A stretch of DNA of 64,000 nucleotides from Alkanindiges illinoisensis (GCF_004377485.1 NZ_SNTY01000009.1:1-64000); one strand, 5' to 3'. Positions 28,011 to 38,015 are shown, counted from the first letter of the stretch. Notes: generated from the sequence alone by a model not told the origin. Made by a program: numbers and translations.

Positions 28011-29546
28011 ATGAATGCTTCAGTAAACCCGAAAATGAATGGTGGATCATCTTCCGATGCCTTGCGCGTGCTGGAAATGGTCATTATTGGTGCTGGTTTT
28101 GGTGGTCTGGGCATGGCAATCCGCATGCTACAGGAAGGCCGTAAAGACTTTTTACTGCTGGAAAAAGCCGATGACGTGGGCGGAACATGGCGTGAAAACA
28201 GCTATCCGGGTGCTGCCTGCGATGTGCAATCCCACATGTATTCTTTTTCGTTTGCGCCAAAGACTGACTGGTCCAAGCGCTATGCTGAACGTCCTGAGAT
28301 TTATAACTATATTCAAGAAACCACGGAAAAATTTGGCCTGCGTCAATACCTGAAATTCAATGCCGAAGTGGTAGGCGCACAGTTTGATGAACAAGGCGCG
28401 CTCTGGACACTAAACCTGAAAGATGGCTCTGTGCTCAAAACCAGATTTGTGGTGCTGGCCTCTGGCCCGCTGCATGTGCCGCAAATTCCAAACTATAAAG
28501 GCATGGAAAAGTTCAAGGGCAAGATTTTCCATTCTGCGCAATGGGATCACAGCTACGACCTAACGGGTAAAAAAGTGGCTTCTATTGGTACAGGCGGTAG
28601 TGCCATTCAGTACATTCCTGAAATCGCGCCGAAAGTTCAACAACTCGATGTTTATCAGCGTACGCCAGCCTGGGTTATTCCACGTGATGAGCGTAAATAT
28701 GGCAACTTTGACAAAACATTATTTGAAAAAGTGCCATTTGCCCGCCAGATTCACCGTGCCCGTCTGTACTGGAGCAATGAATCGCGCGTAATGCCAATTT
28801 TCCATCCAAAAATTATGGAAACGGCGCAAAAAGCCATTGAACTGTTTATTCGCTATCAGGTGAAAGGCGACAAGGCACTGGCCAAGAAACTCACTCCCAA
28901 TTATGTGATGGGCTGTAAGCGCATTCTGATTTCCAATAAATACTACCCGACCTTTATCCGCAAAAATGTTGACCTGATTCTGGACAGCATTCAGGAATTT
29001 ACTGAAACTGGCATTATCACCAAAGACGGTACGCATCGCGAGGCGGATTGTGTAGTACTGGGAACCGGCTTTATTGTTGACCCGCGCATTTACATGAAAG
29101 ATTTCCCCTGCACCGGCTTGAATGGCCGCGAGCTGATGAATGACTGGAAAGACGGTGCCGAAGCCTATTATGGCATTAGCGTTGCGGGCTATCCAAACCT
29201 GTTCCAGCTGGTTGGGCCAAACACGGCGCTGGGTCATAATTCGATTATTTTTATGATTGAAGCGCAGGCCAATTATATTCTGGACGCCATTAAAACCGTT
29301 GAGAAGAAAAAGGCCGATTATCTGGACGTGAAGCCGGACGTTCAGGCCGAATTTAATGACAACGTGCAAAAGAAACTAAAAGGCACCGTGTGGCAAAATG
29401 GTGGTTGTGTGAGCTGGTATCAGCAAGCCGATGGCAAAAACTTTACCATCTGGCCGGGTTACACCTGGCGCTACTGGCTAGAAACCCGCAAGATCAAGCC
29501 AAGTGCCTATAACTTTGTAAAAGTAAAAGCCAAGCAGGTCGCCTAA
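28011..29546 (+). CDS. Baeyer-Villiger-type flavin monooxygenase
   Basis: 511-residue FAD/NADPH-dependent monooxygenase. GAGFGGLG (27-34) binds FAD and GTGGSA (193-198) NADPH. Between them stands the type I Baeyer-Villiger fingerprint FKGKIFHSAQWD (168-179), matching F-x-G-x3-H-x3-W. NSYPGAACDVQSHMYSFSF is typical of cyclohexanone or 4-hydroxyacetophenone monooxygenase relatives. It differs from AlmA-type long-chain alkane hydroxylases, in which I would expect another N-terminal signature. Probable reaction: insertion of oxygen into a ketone to give an ester, perhaps in subterminal alkane breakdown. AGGAG six bases before ATG. Single gene with its own terminator. Confidence 0.92.
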   Translation: MNASVNPKMNGGSSSDALRVLEMVIIGAGFGGLGMAIRMLQEGRKDFLLLEKADDVGGTWRENSYPGAACDVQSHMYSFSFAPKTDWSKRYAERPEIYNYIQETTEKFGLRQYLKFNAEVVGAQFDEQGALWTLNLKDGSVLKTRFVVLASGPLHVPQIPNYKGMEKFKGKIFHSAQWDHSYDLTGKKVASIGTGGSAIQYIPEIAPKVQQLDVYQRTPAWVIPRDERKYGNFDKTLFEKVPFARQIHRARLYWSNESRVMPIFHPKIMETAQKAIELFIRYQVKGDKALAKKLTPNYVMGCKRILISNKYYPTFIRKNVDLILDSIQEFTETGIITKDGTHREADCVVLGTGFIVDPRIYMKDFPCTGLNGRELMNDWKDGAEAYYGISVAGYPNLFQLVGPNTALGHNSIIFMIEAQANYILDAIKTVEKKKADYLDVKPDVQAEFNDNVQKKLKGTVWQNGGCVSWYQQADGKNFTIWPGYTWRYWLETRKIKPSAYNFVKVKAKQVA

Positions 29547-29939
29547 AATAGATTAATTGCCTAAGAAAGAGTCGCTTTTGCGGCTCTTTTTTATTGCCAT
29601 TATTGATGAATTCAAAGTAAGCAAAATCACAAAAGCTGCAATAAATTCTTTATATTTAAAATGCTAGATACCAATTTACTATGCAGCACACTATATATCG
29701 TTACTTAACAATATAAGAAAATCTGGCACTCTGGCTTAAGCAACTAGCAAAAGACAACTACCAGTCTTAGCAAATTAGATGCTCACTTTAGTTGTTCACT
29801 AAATTAATAGTTCAATGCGCGTATTAAATCGGGGTTTTATTACAGGTTTCAATCATAAAACCAAAATGCAGGCTAATACAGCTATTGGTTTTCTGCATTT
29901 TTCATGTGACCTGTAAGCCAATCAATGAGGAATTCACAA
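29547..29939. other. Spacer before ovoA
   Basis: 393 bases: the monooxygenase terminator (29565-29594), then AT-rich sequence without an ORF that should contain the ovoA promoter. No operator was recognised. Confidence 0.4.
29565..29594 (+). terminator. Terminator of the flavin monooxygenase gene
   Basis: AAGAGTCGC and GCGGCTCTT pair around TTTT, with one mismatch, followed by TTTTATT. Confidence 0.85.
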
Positions 29940-32204
29940 ATGTTTTCAGAAGCTTGTATCCAAAAAAAAGCAATTTCACGTCAAGACTGTGCGAATAAAG
30001 AAACTAATCAAAACTCTACTTTTGTGAATAAGACTGAGCCAGCAATAGGTACTTTTCATAATGATGAGCACAATATAACCAAGTCTTCTGCCCTGCTTTC
30101 ACGCACGCCTAATTTACGCGATAGTGACCAAGTAACCATGCGCCGTACCTTGCGGCATTATTTTCTGGACACTTTCAACACTTACGAATCGCTGTTTGAC
30201 TGTCTGGCCAGTGAGAATGCGTTTTATATCAAGCCCATCAGCCTGCGCCATCCGCTGATTTTTTATTATGGCCACACTGCCACGTTTTTTATCAATAAAT
30301 TACTGCTTGCTCGCCTGATTAATGAACGTGTCGATCAGCGCATGGAATCCATTTTTGCGGTAGGTGTGGATGAAATGAGCTGGGATGACCTAAATGAAGC
30401 TAACTATGACTGGCCCAGCGTGCATGACGTTAAGGCCTATCGGGACAAGGTTCGTACGCTGGTACTAGATTTAATTGACCATGCGCCATTACACATGCCA
30501 ATTGACTGGGAAAACCCGTGGTGGGCCATCATTATGGGGATTGAGCATGAGCGCATCCATCTGGAAACCTCATCCGTACTAATTCGCCAGCATGACCTTT
30601 CAATGGTCAAATCTTCACCCAACTGGCAGCCCAATAATTACAGTGGTGTTGCGCCGGAAAATCAGTTGATTCATGTGGCTGCGGGCAAAGTACGATTAGC
30701 CAAAGATAAAACCAGTCCTTTTTATGGCTGGGACAATGAATATGGCGTGCATGACGCAGAAATTACTGCCTTTGAAGCTTCAAAGTTTTTGGTGAGCAAT
30801 CAGGAATTTCTGGAATTTGTAGAAGCCAAAGGCTATCAAACTGCTGAATACTGGACAGAAGAAGGTCAAGGCTGGCTACAATTTACTAACGCTGAGCATC
30901 CAACATTTTGGCGTAAAGCACCGGATGGCTGGTATTTACGCCTGATGACTGAAGAAGTTTGCATGCCATGGGACTGGCCCGTGGAAGTGAACTATCATGA
31001 AGCCAAGGCTTTTTGCAACTGGAAAAAGCAGCAAACTGGCCACGCGGTGCGCCTGCCTACTGAAGATGAATGGTATCGATTGTATGATATAGCTAGTATT
31101 CGTGATGTCGGTGCAGCACCAGCTCAGGCCAATATTCATCTGGATCATGGTGCTTCAAGCTGCCCGGTGAACCAGTTTGCACAGGGCGAGTTTTATGATG
31201 TCGTTGGCAATGTCTGGCAATGGACAGAAACGCCAATTTATCCGTTTGAAGGCTTTGAAGTCCATCCGATTTATGATGACTTTAGTACGCCAACCTTTGA
31301 TGAACGGCATAACCTGATCAAGGGCGGCTCATGGATATCGACAGGCAATGAAAGCCTGCATTCGGCACGCTATGCCTTCCGGCGGCATTTTTTCCAGCAC
31401 GCTGGTTTTCGCTATGTTATTTCTGGAGAGATTAATTCTGTGCCAGCCTCACACTATGAAACTGACAAACTCATGTCGGAATATGCCGAATTCCATTATG
31501 GCGATGAATATTTTGGTGTACCTAATTTTAGCAAGGCACTGGTTGAGTTAGCCGTCGCAACTTTAACAAAGCATCAGCTGGATGGCCTGCCTAAACATAC
31601 TGCACTGGACCTGGGTTGTGCTTCTGGCCGGGCTACTTTTGAACTGGCACGCTATTTTGATCAGGTGACTGGAGTTGATTTTTCAGCCCGATTTATTGGT
31701 CAGGCCGTGCAACTGGCCAAGGGTGAAACCTTGCGCTATACCTTGATTGATGAAGGTGAGCTGGTTTCTTATAAATCCCGTTCGCTGGCTGGTTTAAAGC
31801 TGGAAGACACCAAGCATAAGGTCGGTTTTTTTCAGGGTGATGCCTGTAACCTAAAACCTGTCCTCACGGGTTATGATTTTATTCTGGCTGCCAATTTAAT
31901 TGACCGTTTGTATGATCCTGCCAAGTTTCTTTCCAGTATTCATGAACGGTTAAACGTGGGCGGTGTGCTGATGCTGGCCTCGCCGTATACCTGGCTGAGT
32001 GAACATACACCACGAAAGGACTGGATTGGCGGCTTTAAAAAAGACGGTGAAACTTTTACCACATCTGACGGCTTACAAGCGCTATTAAGCAAACACTTTT
32101 GCCTGATTCAGGAACCGCAGGAAATTCCATTTGTGATTCGGGAAACCAAACGCAAATTCCAGCATACACTATCTGAAGTGACATTTTGGCAGCGGACTGC
32201 TTAA
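29940..32204 (+). CDS. ovoA: Ovothiol synthase (5-histidylcysteine sulfoxide synthase / methyltransferase)
   Basis: 754-residue three-domain iron enzyme that joins cysteine to histidine at C5 as a sulfoxide. Its own methyltransferase can methylate the later 5-thiohistidine to ovothiol A. A DinB-like domain (about 66-215) carries the iron motif HERIHLE (203-209, HX3HXE). A formylglycine-generating/sulfatase-modifying-like domain (about 245-496) contains RLPTEDEWYRLYD, VVGNVWQWTE and KGGSWISTG. A SAM methyltransferase (about 552-754) has LDLGCASGRATFELA. The full three-domain order distinguishes OvoA from the ergothioneine enzyme EgtB. ATG 29940 is chosen because GAGG precedes it. The PLP lyase partner OvoB is not in the window. 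Confidence 0.93.
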   Translation: MFSEACIQKKAISRQDCANKETNQNSTFVNKTEPAIGTFHNDEHNITKSSALLSRTPNLRDSDQVTMRRTLRHYFLDTFNTYESLFDCLASENAFYIKPISLRHPLIFYYGHTATFFINKLLLARLINERVDQRMESIFAVGVDEMSWDDLNEANYDWPSVHDVKAYRDKVRTLVLDLIDHAPLHMPIDWENPWWAIIMGIEHERIHLETSSVLIRQHDLSMVKSSPNWQPNNYSGVAPENQLIHVAAGKVRLAKDKTSPFYGWDNEYGVHDAEITAFEASKFLVSNQEFLEFVEAKGYQTAEYWTEEGQGWLQFTNAEHPTFWRKAPDGWYLRLMTEEVCMPWDWPVEVNYHEAKAFCNWKKQQTGHAVRLPTEDEWYRLYDIASIRDVGAAPAQANIHLDHGASSCPVNQFAQGEFYDVVGNVWQWTETPIYPFEGFEVHPIYDDFSTPTFDERHNLIKGGSWISTGNESLHSARYAFRRHFFQHAGFRYVISGEINSVPASHYETDKLMSEYAEFHYGDEYFGVPNFSKALVELAVATLTKHQLDGLPKHTALDLGCASGRATFELARYFDQVTGVDFSARFIGQAVQLAKGETLRYTLIDEGELVSYKSRSLAGLKLEDTKHKVGFFQGDACNLKPVLTGYDFILAANLIDRLYDPAKFLSSIHERLNVGGVLMLASPYTWLSEHTPRKDWIGGFKKDGETFTTSDGLQALLSKHFCLIQEPQEIPFVIRETKRKFQHTLSEVTFWQRTA

Positions 32205-32213
32205 AGTGTTTTA

Positions 32214-32254
32214 TCTGTGATCACAGCATAATTCAAGTTAGAAAAATGCTGTGA
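32214..32254. terminator. Hairpin between convergent ovoA and mfd
   Basis: ATCACAGCAT (32220-32229) pairs with ATGCTGTGAT (32245-32254). The left arm overlaps the perfect palindrome CTGTGATCACAG (32214-32225). There is no U run after the stem on either side, so termination would be weak or factor-assisted. Confidence 0.45.
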
Positions 32255-32271
32255 TGACAGAACCATGGCAT

Positions 32272-35200
32272 CTACTTACGCTTTTTCTTGGTCTTGCCAC
32301 TGCCCTCACTCAAGCCTTTTGCAGCTTCCTGCTGTTGTACATTATCACTCTCACCACTCAACTGCTGCAACAACTGCACAACAAACTCAATTCGCTCACT
32401 GGTGTCCTGCAACTGGGCAGAAATCTTCAAGCGCTGGCCGCCTTCCATCCGGTACATAGTAGGTTTGGACTGCATCAACTTGATAATAGTAATTGCCTCA
32501 ACCGGGGTATCTGGGGAAAACTCAATCATGCCACCATTGACATTTATATCCATTTTTTCAATGCCAAGGCTCTCCGCCTTAATCCGCATTTGATGCACGG
32601 CAAACAGGTTTTGCGCAGGCTTTGGTAGCAGGCCAAAACGGTCAATCATTTCCATGCGGATATCATTGAGCTTGTCGACTTCCGATACATTACTGATGCG
32701 CTTATAAAACAATAAACGCTGATGCACATCGCTCAGGTAATCATCAGGAATTAAGGCTGGCATATGCAGGTTAATTTCCGAAGTTAATGACAGCGGCGCA
32801 TCCAGATTGGGTGATTTGCCGTTTTGAATGGCCTTGGTGGCACGCTCCAGCATGTCCATATACAGGCTGTAGCCAATCGCCTGCATGTTGCCGCTTTGCT
32901 CCTCGCCCAGCAGCTCGCCTGCACCACGAATTTCCAAATCTTCGGTGGCCAGTACAAACCCTGCACCCAGGGTTGAGGCACGCTGAATGGCATCCAGCCG
33001 TTTTTCAGCATCGCCTTTCAGGTGTTTAATGGATGGTACTAATAGGTAAGCATAAGCCTGATGGTGCGAGCGACCAACGCGGCCACGCAACTGGTGCAAC
33101 TGCGCAAGACCCAGCTTGTCTGCCCGCTCAATGATAATGGTGTTGGCGCTGGGCACATCAATCCCGGTTTCAATAATGGTGGAACATACCAGCACATTAA
33201 ACTGTTTGTGATAAAACTGCTGCATCACCTGCTCCAGCTCGCGCTCACGCATTTGCCCATGTGCCACAGCAACGCGGGCTTCAGGTAATAAGCGACGCAG
33301 GTCTTCTGCGGCACGTTCAATCGAATCAACATCATTGTGCAGGAAATACACCTGACCGCCACGCAGCAATTCACGCAAAATGGCTTCTTTGACCGTGGGG
33401 TTATTGTGCTCCATGACAAAAGTTTTCACGGCCAGACGACGTGCGGGCGGCGTGGCAATAATCGACAGGTCGCGCATGCCGGAGAAAGCCATGTTTAGGG
33501 TACGTGGAATCGGCGTTGCAGTTAGCGTTAGCATGTCCACATCGGCACGCAATGCCTTGATTTTTTCCTTGTCGCGCACGCCAAAACGGTGTTCTTCATC
33601 CACAATCATCAGGCCAAGGTCATGAAACTTCACGCCTTCCTGAAGCAGCTTATGCGTGCCAATCACAATATCCACTTTGCCTTCCGCCAGATCGGCAATG
33701 GCTTTTTTCTGGTCTTTGCTGGAACCAAAACGCGACAGTACTTCAATGCGTACTGGCCAGTCCGCAAAACGATCCTTAAAGTTTTCATAATGCTGTTGTG
33801 CCAGCAGTGTGGTAGGCACCAGTACCGCCACCTGCTTGCCTGCATGCACGGCCACAAATGCTGCCCGCATGGCCACTTCGGTTTTACCAAAACCCACATC
33901 GCCACACACCAGCCGATCCATCGGCTTATCCTGGCTCATGTCATACAGCGTGCCTGCAATGGCATTGGCCTGATCCATGGTTTCTTCAAAGGCAAAGCTA
34001 TTTGCAAACTGCTGGTAGGCATGCTCATCAATTTCAAAGGCCAAGCCCGGTTTGGCCTGCCGCCGTGCCTGAATATTTAACAGCTCTGCGGCCACATCAT
34101 GGATTTTTTCCAGTGCCTTGCGCTTGGCCTTGTTCCAGGTATCCGTGCCCAGCTTATGCAACGGTGCATGGTCTGGATCGCCGCCACTATAACGGCTGAT
34201 CAGTTGCAGATTGGCAACCGGCACATACACCTTGGCATTTTCAGCATAATCAACCTGCAAAAATTCATGGGTTTGCTCGTCAATTTCCAGTGTTACCAAA
34301 CCGCCATAACGCCCGACGCCGTGGTCAATATGCACAACCGGCGCGCCAATCGACAGTTCAGCCAGACTTTTTACCAGAAATTCTTCGGACACTTCGCTGC
34401 TTTTGCGACGACGACGCTGCACTACGCGCTGCTCAAAAAGCTGGTTTTCAACAATGAGTACAAAATCTTCCAGTAATAGCCCACGTTCCAGTGGTGCCAC
34501 CGCAATAGCCACCTGATGACTACTTTGCAAAAACTCCTGCAAACTGTCACAGACTGCCAAGTCACGCCAAACGGGTTTAAATAATTCTTTTAAGCCTTCA
34601 CGCCGCCCGGCACTTTCGGCCACAATCAGCACACGGCCTTTAAACAAATCAATAAAGTTTTTCAGGTTAATGAGTGAATCACTGACTTTATGGTCAATCG
34701 GAAGTTTGGGCGGCAAATTTGCCACCACGTTAAACACGCCAGCGCGCTCACTGATGGGATTTTCCGACAGCACCAAGCGGCCAAAACTTTTTAGACGGCC
34801 CAGCAGCTCATTTACAGTGAGAAACAGCTCATTCGGCGGCAAAATCGGCTGGTCAATATTATGGCGGCGGTCTTCATATCGCTGAGTCACTTCCTGCCAG
34901 AAACTGTTCAGGCATTCTTCTATCGCAATATCAGTGGCAATCAGTGTGTCTTTTGGCAAGTAGTCAAACAGCGTACCGCCCTCGATAAACTCATCACGGC
35001 TAAAGAACAGCGGCTGATAGTATTCAAGACCTGGCGCAGCAATGCCATCAAGGACATCCTGATAAAGCGGCATTTTCTTGGGACTGGCCTGCGGAAAAGC
35101 TTCTGCAAACCGCGCCCGAAATTCACCGCGCCCTTCAATTAATGGAAACTCACGGGCTGGCAGCAAGGTAAACTGCTCAACCTGCTCTGTCGTGCGCTGG

Positions 35201-35826
35201 GTTTCCACATCAAAATGGCGCAGGGTTTCAATTTCATCATCAAATAAATCAATACGAATGGGCGCTTGCTGACCCGTGGGAAAAATATCCATCAGGCTGC
35301 CACGTATTGCAAATTCACCTGGTTCAAATACGGTATCAACAGCACGGTAACCGGCCCGTGTCAGGCGCTGGCGTTCATGTTCTACATCAAATTTCTGGCC
35401 TTTACGGATATCAAAATGCTGACCCAGCAACCAGCTTGGCGGCGCAATGCGCTGGCTTAAGGTACTGGCGGCAATCAGCACAATGCCAGTGCTTGGCATG
35501 TTGGCCAGCAATGCCAGCCGCTCGGAAATAATTTCCTGATGCGGTGACAGTCGGTCATACGGCAGGGTTTCCCAGTCCGGGAACAAATACGGCTTGATAC
35601 CAAAAAAATGCAGCTCTTCTTCAATCTGTGCCACCTGAGTGGTGTTTTTTGCCACCATCACTATCAGTTGCTTTGCGCTTTGACTGGCCTGTGTCAGTTC
35701 ACTCAGAAGCAATGATGGCAGTGCACCCGGGAGATTGCCAATCCAGCGCCGCTCGCCTGCTGGTATTTGTTGTAAGTTGCTTTGTTCAAAGTGTTCAGCA
35801 ATAGATGGCAAAAGCAGTGCGGTCAT
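32272..35826 (-). CDS. mfd: Transcription-repair coupling factor
   Basis: 1184-residue DNA translocase (E. coli 1148) that removes stalled RNA polymerase at lesions and recruits UvrA. An N-terminal UvrB-like region (FPDWETLPYDRLSPHQEI), the RNA-polymerase-interaction domain (VHIDHGVGRYGGL), the RecG-like helicase with Walker A GDVGFGKTEVAMRAA and DEEH box, TATPIPRTLNMA, and the C-terminal TRCF domain are all present. A Lys/Gly-rich tail closes the protein. It is a single gene, with its start 269 bases from the vapBC pair. Confidence 0.97.
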   Translation of the reverse strand: MTALLLPSIAEHFEQSNLQQIPAGERRWIGNLPGALPSLLLSELTQASQSAKQLIVMVAKNTTQVAQIEEELHFFGIKPYLFPDWETLPYDRLSPHQEIISERLALLANMPSTGIVLIAASTLSQRIAPPSWLLGQHFDIRKGQKFDVEHERQRLTRAGYRAVDTVFEPGEFAIRGSLMDIFPTGQQAPIRIDLFDDEIETLRHFDVETQRTTEQVEQFTLLPAREFPLIEGRGEFRARFAEAFPQASPKKMPLYQDVLDGIAAPGLEYYQPLFFSRDEFIEGGTLFDYLPKDTLIATDIAIEECLNSFWQEVTQRYEDRRHNIDQPILPPNELFLTVNELLGRLKSFGRLVLSENPISERAGVFNVVANLPPKLPIDHKVSDSLINLKNFIDLFKGRVLIVAESAGRREGLKELFKPVWRDLAVCDSLQEFLQSSHQVAIAVAPLERGLLLEDFVLIVENQLFEQRVVQRRRRKSSEVSEEFLVKSLAELSIGAPVVHIDHGVGRYGGLVTLEIDEQTHEFLQVDYAENAKVYVPVANLQLISRYSGGDPDHAPLHKLGTDTWNKAKRKALEKIHDVAAELLNIQARRQAKPGLAFEIDEHAYQQFANSFAFEETMDQANAIAGTLYDMSQDKPMDRLVCGDVGFGKTEVAMRAAFVAVHAGKQVAVLVPTTLLAQQHYENFKDRFADWPVRIEVLSRFGSSKDQKKAIADLAEGKVDIVIGTHKLLQEGVKFHDLGLMIVDEEHRFGVRDKEKIKALRADVDMLTLTATPIPRTLNMAFSGMRDLSIIATPPARRLAVKTFVMEHNNPTVKEAILRELLRGGQVYFLHNDVDSIERAAEDLRRLLPEARVAVAHGQMRERELEQVMQQFYHKQFNVLVCSTIIETGIDVPSANTIIIERADKLGLAQLHQLRGRVGRSHHQAYAYLLVPSIKHLKGDAEKRLDAIQRASTLGAGFVLATEDLEIRGAGELLGEEQSGNMQAIGYSLYMDMLERATKAIQNGKSPNLDAPLSLTSEINLHMPALIPDDYLSDVHQRLLFYKRISNVSEVDKLNDIRMEMIDRFGLLPKPAQNLFAVHQMRIKAESLGIEKMDINVNGGMIEFSPDTPVEAITIIKLMQSKPTMYRMEGGQRLKISAQLQDTSERIEFVVQLLQQLSGESDNVQQQEAAKGLSEGSGKTKKKRK

Positions 35827-36093
35827 GGTTTAAGAGTGATTTTTTCAATATAAAAGAGGGCTTAATGGTAACAGCGTTTGGTCTTTCTGGCCTGTTGGTT
35901 ATGTGTGAATCCAGAGCCATCCTCACCCACAAAATAGGTATGAAAGTCTTTTATTTTTAATCATGCATTAACGGATTTTCTTAATTTTTAATTTCAATAT
36001 TTTCTAAATCTTAGTTGATCAGTACTGTATCTTGATTGATTTTAATAAGATTAAGTGATATTCTTACCTACGTCTTACTTCAAGGACTGTACA

Positions 36094-36381
36094 ATGGAAA
36101 TCGCTAATCTCTCCAAGGTTTCTACAGTAACCCGGCTTTCTAGTAAAGGTCAGGTGATTATTCCCAAAGCTATCCGAACAGCACATCAGTGGGAGAGTGG
36201 CGCGGAATTTAATGTTATAGATACCCCAGAAGGCGTATTGTTACAACCTAAAGCTTTATTTGCGCCAAGTAGCTTAGATGAAGTAGCAGGCTGTCTTCCT
36301 ATGGTAGCTAAAAAAACACAACATGAAATAGACATTGCTATTGCTCAGAAGTTAAAGCGGGTATGGCATGATAGCAATTGA
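36094..36381 (+). CDS. AbrB/SpoVT-type antitoxin
   Basis: 95-residue DNA-binding antitoxin. The AbrB swapped-hairpin domain is visible (TRLSSKGQVIIPKAIRTAHQWESGAEF, described here by its core SSKGQVIIPKAIR), with an acidic/helical C-terminus that would wrap the toxin. ATG 36094 follows AGGA at seven bases; a GTG 39 bases earlier is less likely. The stop overlaps the toxin start by 14 bases, the usual coupling of vapBC modules. It should repress its own promoter within 35970-36090, where repeated TCTTGATTGAT-like words occur. Confidence 0.87.
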   Translation: MEIANLSKVSTVTRLSSKGQVIIPKAIRTAHQWESGAEFNVIDTPEGVLLQPKALFAPSSLDEVAGCLPMVAKKTQHEIDIAIAQKLKRVWHDSN

Positions 36382-36760
36382 TACCAACATTATTATTCGT
36401 CTTTTAACCCATGATGACAGTAAGCAATACGATATTGCCTATAAGCTTTTTCAAGATTCAGTTATTTATATTGCTGACTCAGTGATATTAGAGAGCGAAT
36501 GGGTATTACGTTACGCTTATGACTTTTCAGCTGCACAAATTTGCAACGCGATGACTAAATTATTTGGTTTACCAAATATCATTCTGGATAATCCTGCTTT
36601 AATCGCTCAAGTGATTAACTGGTATAGTCAGGGATTAGATTTTGGTGATGCTATGCATCTGGCAAAATGTGAACAGGTTAGCCAATTGAAAACCTTTGAC
36701 CAAAAATTTATAAAAAAAGCCGTAGGTTTAAGTTTATGTCAGGTTACGCTGGCTGGTTAG
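36368..36760 (+). CDS. PIN-domain toxin (VapC-type ribonuclease)
   Basis: 130-residue PIN nuclease. The acidic set is complete: Asp5 in IAIDTNIIIRLL, Glu42 in ILESEWVLR, Asp94 in DFGDAMHL and Asp111 in KTFDQKF. It would cleave RNA, often initiator tRNA or rRNA in relatives, when not bound by the antitoxin encoded just upstream. A terminator follows. The module interrupts an otherwise housekeeping region between mfd and a nitroreductase gene. Confidence 0.88.
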   Translation: MIAIDTNIIIRLLTHDDSKQYDIAYKLFQDSVIYIADSVILESEWVLRYAYDFSAAQICNAMTKLFGLPNIILDNPALIAQVINWYSQGLDFGDAMHLAKCEQVSQLKTFDQKFIKKAVGLSLCQVTLAG

Positions 36761-36803
36761 CCTTCTTGTATAGAATAGATTTTCATTACTCGCCCTTCCA
36801 TAA

Positions 36804-36834
36804 AAAAGGGATACCCGTCTGAGTATCCCTTTTA
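36804..36834 (+). terminator. Terminator of the toxin-antitoxin operon
   Basis: AAAAGGGATAC and GTATCCCTTTT form an 11-bp stem over an eight-base loop, with A/U runs on both sides. Confidence 0.9.
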
Positions 36835-37011
36835 TGTGCCTGTACTAGAAACAGGCGTTAAATTACCCAAACATGATGCCTAGGAACAGGTATGCTGGGC
36901 AATGCGTATTGCTTAAATTCACTATCAACCCATTACAACCTCAATGCAAGCCATCATTGATAAACAGCCAGCACATTTGTAAGCAGATTTAAATATAACG
37001 TCTGAAAATTC

Positions 37012-37848
37012 TTAAACTTCTTTAACAAACAAATTACGGTCAAAGCGCAATTGTGGCCAGAACACGCCATCGTCAGCACGCTCGCCTGCACCAATCACCA
37101 TAATCGGGAATTCTTCATCCTGCAAATCTAGCAGCTTGCGCACACGCGGTTCATCAAAACCTTCCATCATGCAGCTGTCAAAACCATGTGCCCGCAAGGC
37201 CAGCACCAGATTTTCACAAGCCAGCGCTGTACTTTTAGCTGCCCATAAACGCGCATCCGCATGGGTAAATGCAGTGACCGGCAAAGGCTGAAATTGCCCA
37301 ACAATACTAAATACCACCTTTTTGGCAGCGCCCAAAGTGTTCAAGAAACCAGTTTTATAGTTATAGGCAATCAGGCTGTAATACTGCTTCACAGGCTTTG
37401 GGGTTTTCGGCATGGGCCAGTATTTCAGGTTGTTTTTGGCCATTTCATCTAAGCGGTCAGTACGTGCCACGCAGACAATTAATTCAGCCGCAGTTTTGGC
37501 CGCCAGCTGGCTCATGCAGGCGGTGACCAGTTTGGCTTTTTTCTCAGGGCTGCGCACCACATAAAATGTCCACGGTTGCAGGTTGGAGGAATTTGGTGCC
37601 AGCAATGCCATATCTAGGCAGTCATCCAGCACCGCCTTGGGAATTTGTGTATTGGTAAACTTGCGAACTGAACGACGACTGGTCACTACTTTCTTAAAAT
37701 TTTCCACGCTAATATCAGCAGGCGCTGGCTCAAAATAGCGCTCTTTACCGTCTATTTGAATGGTAGATAAACTGTCCTGTGGCATTTGCTGTGATGAGGG
37801 CTGATTTTCTAAATTTCTGTCTTGAGTGCGTGAGCCAGACTTAGTCAT
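37012..37848 (-). CDS. Nitroreductase family protein
   Basis: 278-residue FMN-dependent oxidoreductase. SRRSVRKFTNTQIP is the FMN-binding opening. SSNLQPWTFYVVRSPEKK, the central helix and the C-terminal DEEFPIMVIGAGERADDG complete the fold. It carries a 50-residue polar N-terminal lead and an extended middle (about residues 135-190) beyond the usual nitroreductase size. ATG 37848 is preferred over one 11 codons upstream, whose extra residues are hydrophobic and unconserved. Quinone, nitro-compound or enone reduction is possible. The substrate cannot be read. Confidence 0.85.
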   Translation of the reverse strand: MTKSGSRTQDRNLENQPSSQQMPQDSLSTIQIDGKERYFEPAPADISVENFKKVVTSRRSVRKFTNTQIPKAVLDDCLDMALLAPNSSNLQPWTFYVVRSPEKKAKLVTACMSQLAAKTAAELIVCVARTDRLDEMAKNNLKYWPMPKTPKPVKQYYSLIAYNYKTGFLNTLGAAKKVVFSIVGQFQPLPVTAFTHADARLWAAKSTALACENLVLALRAHGFDSCMMEGFDEPRVRKLLDLQDEEFPIMVIGAGERADDGVFWPQLRFDRNLFVKEV

Positions 37849-37985
37849 TGAAATATCCAGATTTAATATGAATAACTTCACGCTATAACAGCATTACTAA
37901 ACCGTCAAGTTTAATATCTGGGCTATTCGGTAATAATTTTATCAAAAGCAATGGCTGAAGAATTAAGGTTTCAAAAGCCGTGCAA

Positions 37986-38015
37986 TAAAAAGCCCCGATA
38001 GTGATCAGGGCTTTT
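37986..38015. terminator. hpt terminator
   Basis: AAAAGCCC and GGGCTTTT pair over a 12-base loop, with A/U runs on both sides, 36 bases after the hpt stop. Confidence 0.85.

Noticed and set aside
32214-32225. CTGTGATCACAG as a CRP/Vfr operator
   Set aside because: It lies between two convergent genes, where no promoter is expected, and is part of the ovoA-mfd hairpin.
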